Source: an uncultured Paraprevotella sp. (GTDB lineage: Bacteria > Bacteroidota > Bacteroidia > Bacteroidales > Bacteroidaceae). Taken from it: DNA of 7,158 nt. Positions within the stretch are counted from its first letter, which is position 1; the number at the start of each line of letters is the position of its first letter. Below are positions 5,594 through 7,158 of the stretch, piece after piece. The position numbers and the translations under genes are program-made. Location: contig CAAFWT010000031.1 in the NCBI GenBank assembly GCA_900766785.1, positions 1 through 7,158 of the forward strand, in the 5' to 3' direction. The notes under the pieces are model-generated. The model did not search any database and was not told the DNA's origin. It saw only the letters and a program-made list of their open reading frames with translations.

Positions 5594-7158
5594 TTATACC
5601 TTGCGTATGCTCAGCTCTGCGCCTTCGGCTGTTATGCTGTCGGCCAGCACCTGCTGTGCAATGTATTTCTGGAAATGGTTCAGGCAAAGTTCGTTCTCTG
5701 CCGATGCTGGTATGATGACATGTATGCGGTCTGTGATTTCGAAGCCACTGTCTTTGCGCAGTGTCTGTATGCTCCTTACCAGTTCCCTTGCCATGCCTTC
5801 CAGTCTCAGTTCCTCTGAGATTTCCAGGTCCAGTGCCACTGTCAGCGTGCCTTCGTTAGCCACACTCCATCCGGGGATATCCTGGCTGAAGATTTCCACA
5901 TCGGCCAGTTCCACGCAGGCTGTTTCGCCATCGGCCAACAGCAGAGCTATGTTTCCATCGCGTTCCAGTTGGCTTATCTGTTGCTGGCTCATGGCCTGTA
6001 CGGCAGCATTCACATTCTTCATCTGTGGGCCGAACTTCTTGCCCATGACTCTGAAGTTGCATTTTACCTGCTTCACCAGTACGCCTTCGGCTTCCACAAA
6101 CTCCATCTCCTTGACGTTCACCTCGTCCAGTATCAGCTGTTTCATGGCTTCCAGGCGCTCTCTCTGCTGCAGGTCTGTGGCAGGGATAGCTATCTTCTGC
6201 AGCGGCTGCTTTACCACTATCTGCTCCTTCTTTCTGAGGCTGAGAATCATGGATGTGAGTTGCTGTGCCAGTCTCATCCGCTCCTCCTGCTCTGTGTCTA
6301 TGCAGTTGTGGTCCACCTGTGGGAATGAACACAGATGCACGCTCTTTACCTTTTCGCCCTTCTTGCTTTCCACAGCATCTGTCAGGTCTCTCCACAGTCT
6401 GTCGGCATAGAAAGGAGCGATGGGAGACATCAGTTTGGCTATGGTCTCCAGACAGGTGTAGAGTGTCTGGTAGGCGCTCTGCTTGTCGGCACTCATGGCA
6501 TTGCCCCAGAAGCGTTTCTTGCTCAGTCGGACAAACCAGTTGCTCACCTGGTCCACGGTGAATGCCTGTATCAGTCGGCCTGCCTTGGTAGGTTCGTACT
6601 CCTCATAGCATTGCTTGACCTCCTTGATGAGGCTGTTGAGGCAGGACAGCAGCCAGCGGTCCATCTCGGGTCTTTCGTTCAGGGGAATCTCTTCCTCTTC
6701 GTAATGCCATCCATCCACATTGGCATACATGGCCAGGAAGCTATACGTCTGTGCCAGTTTGCCGAAGAAGGTGCGGGTAACCTCCTTCACACCTTCGATG
6801 TCAAACTTCAGGTTGTCCCATGGAGCGCTGTTGGTAATCATATACCATCTCAAGGGGTCGGCACCGAATTGCTCTATGGCACCGAAGGGATCCACGGCAT
6901 TGCCAAGCCTCTTGGACATCTTCATGCCGTTCTTGTCCAGCACCAGTCCGTTGCTTATCACAGTGCGATAGGCCACGCTGTCAAATATCATGGTGCTCAG
7001 AGCATGCAGGGTGTAAAACCATCCTCGTGTCTGGTCCACACCTTCCGCGATGAAGTCGGCAGGGAAGGCATTCCCCTTGTCTATGGCATCACGGTTCTCG
7101 AAGGGGTAGTGCACCTGAGCATAGGGCATGGCACCGCTGTCGAACCATACGTCTATCA
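5594..7158 (-). CDS. ileS: Isoleucyl-tRNA synthetase, C-terminal part (partial)
   Basis: IleS attaches isoleucine to tRNA-Ile. The gene enters from the right edge: the frame is open through 7158 and the visible 520 codons begin with IDVWFDSGAMPYAQ, containing the class Ia DVWFDSG motif (7133-7153). The internal ATG at 7129 is not the real start. The KMSKR loop is encoded at 6908-6922, followed by FGADPLRWYMI (88-98 counting from that Met) and the helical anticodon-binding domain starting around MDRWLLSCLNSLIKEV. The HIGH motif and editing domain are outside the window. The C-terminus (ELRLEGMARELVRSIQTLRKDSGFEITDRI) ends without the four-Cys zinc ribbon of E. coli IleS. It looks like the eukaryotic-like clade of bacterial IleS (with a DUF5915-type tail), which in other bacteria is associated with lower mupirocin sensitivity. 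The clade assignment is inference. Confidence 0.97.
   Translation of the reverse strand, partial: IDVWFDSGAMPYAQVHYPFENRDAIDKGNAFPADFIAEGVDQTRGWFYTLHALSTMIFDSVAYRTVISNGLVLDKNGMKMSKRLGNAVDPFGAIEQFGADPLRWYMITNSAPWDNLKFDIEGVKEVTRTFFGKLAQTYSFLAMYANVDGWHYEEEEIPLNERPEMDRWLLSCLNSLIKEVKQCYEEYEPTKAGRLIQAFTVDQVSNWFVRLSKKRFWGNAMSADKQSAYQTLYTCLETIAKLMSPIAPFYADRLWRDLTDAVESKKGEKVKSVHLCSFPQVDHNCIDTEQEERMRLAQQLTSMILSLRKKEQIVVKQPLQKIAIPATDLQQRERLEAMKQLILDEVNVKEMEFVEAEGVLVKQVKCNFRVMGKKFGPQMKNVNAAVQAMSQQQISQLERDGNIALLLADGETACVELADVEIFSQDIPGWSVANEGTLTVALDLEISEELRLEGMARELVRSIQTLRKDSGFEITDRIHVIIPASAENELCLNHFQKYIAQQVLADSITAEGAELSIRKV

Noticed and set aside
5856..6395. Minus-strand frame of 179 codons within ileS in another phase
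   Set aside because: It overlaps IleS on the same strand and is low in hydrophobic residues with no motif.
5571..6410. Plus-strand Ser-rich frame of 279 codons opposite ileS
   Set aside because: Its extreme Ser/Cys content and lack of domains mark it as the antisense shadow of the clearly conserved IleS sequence.
1..7158. CRISPR arrays, tRNA or rRNA genes, toxin-antitoxin pairs
   Set aside because: I looked for regularly spaced repeats, tRNA-like cloverleaf sequences and short paired ORFs, and saw none that could be supported.

Overview
The window reads as one minus-strand operon from a member of the Bacteroidota, most likely Bacteroidales (Bacteroides/Prevotella-like). The reasons are the gene order ileS - dksA/traR-like - lspA - DUF4296 lipoprotein, the zinc-ligand-poor DksA/TraR protein, the DUF4296 family itself, a secreted GH43 glycosidase, and few clear Shine-Dalgarno sites. 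The genus assignment is inference from family knowledge; no rRNA or other taxonomic marker is present.

Layout, in transcription order from right to left: the C-terminal part of isoleucyl-tRNA synthetase (7158-5594, cut by the window edge); a DksA/TraR-family regulator (5541-5152); a 163-bp leader with an AT palindrome, a CG-alternating tract and a hairpin; lspA, signal peptidase II (4988-4383); a DUF4296 lipoprotein whose ATG overlaps the lspA stop (4386-3310); a small unrecognised 68-residue protein (3277-3071); an ACT-domain protein (3034-2762); a PFL/UPF0210 protein (2717-1353); a secreted GH43 glycosidase (1301-288); and a strong hairpin terminator (243-205) that pairs fully only in minus-strand RNA. 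Beyond the terminator, at the left edge, a reading frame begins that looks like the N-terminus of an IS66-type TnpB, so an insertion element probably abuts the operon end.

How the genes may fit together: IleS charges tRNA-Ile, and the DksA/TraR-like protein is of the type that tunes RNA polymerase. LspA processes lipoproteins, and the next gene encodes a predicted lipoprotein. The ACT and PFL proteins are a well-known conserved pair of unsettled function. GH43 is a carbohydrate-degrading enzyme sitting without any visible SusC/SusD partner at the tail of an otherwise housekeeping transcript. All gaps between minus-strand genes are 51 bp or less except the lspA leader, so read-through transcription is plausible throughout, possibly with an extra promoter before lspA. 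I do not see a clear new defence or mobile system here. The most informative unusual items are the strand-specific terminator, the adjacent putative IS66 edge, the unusual lspA leader, the small unrecognised gene and the GH43 placement.
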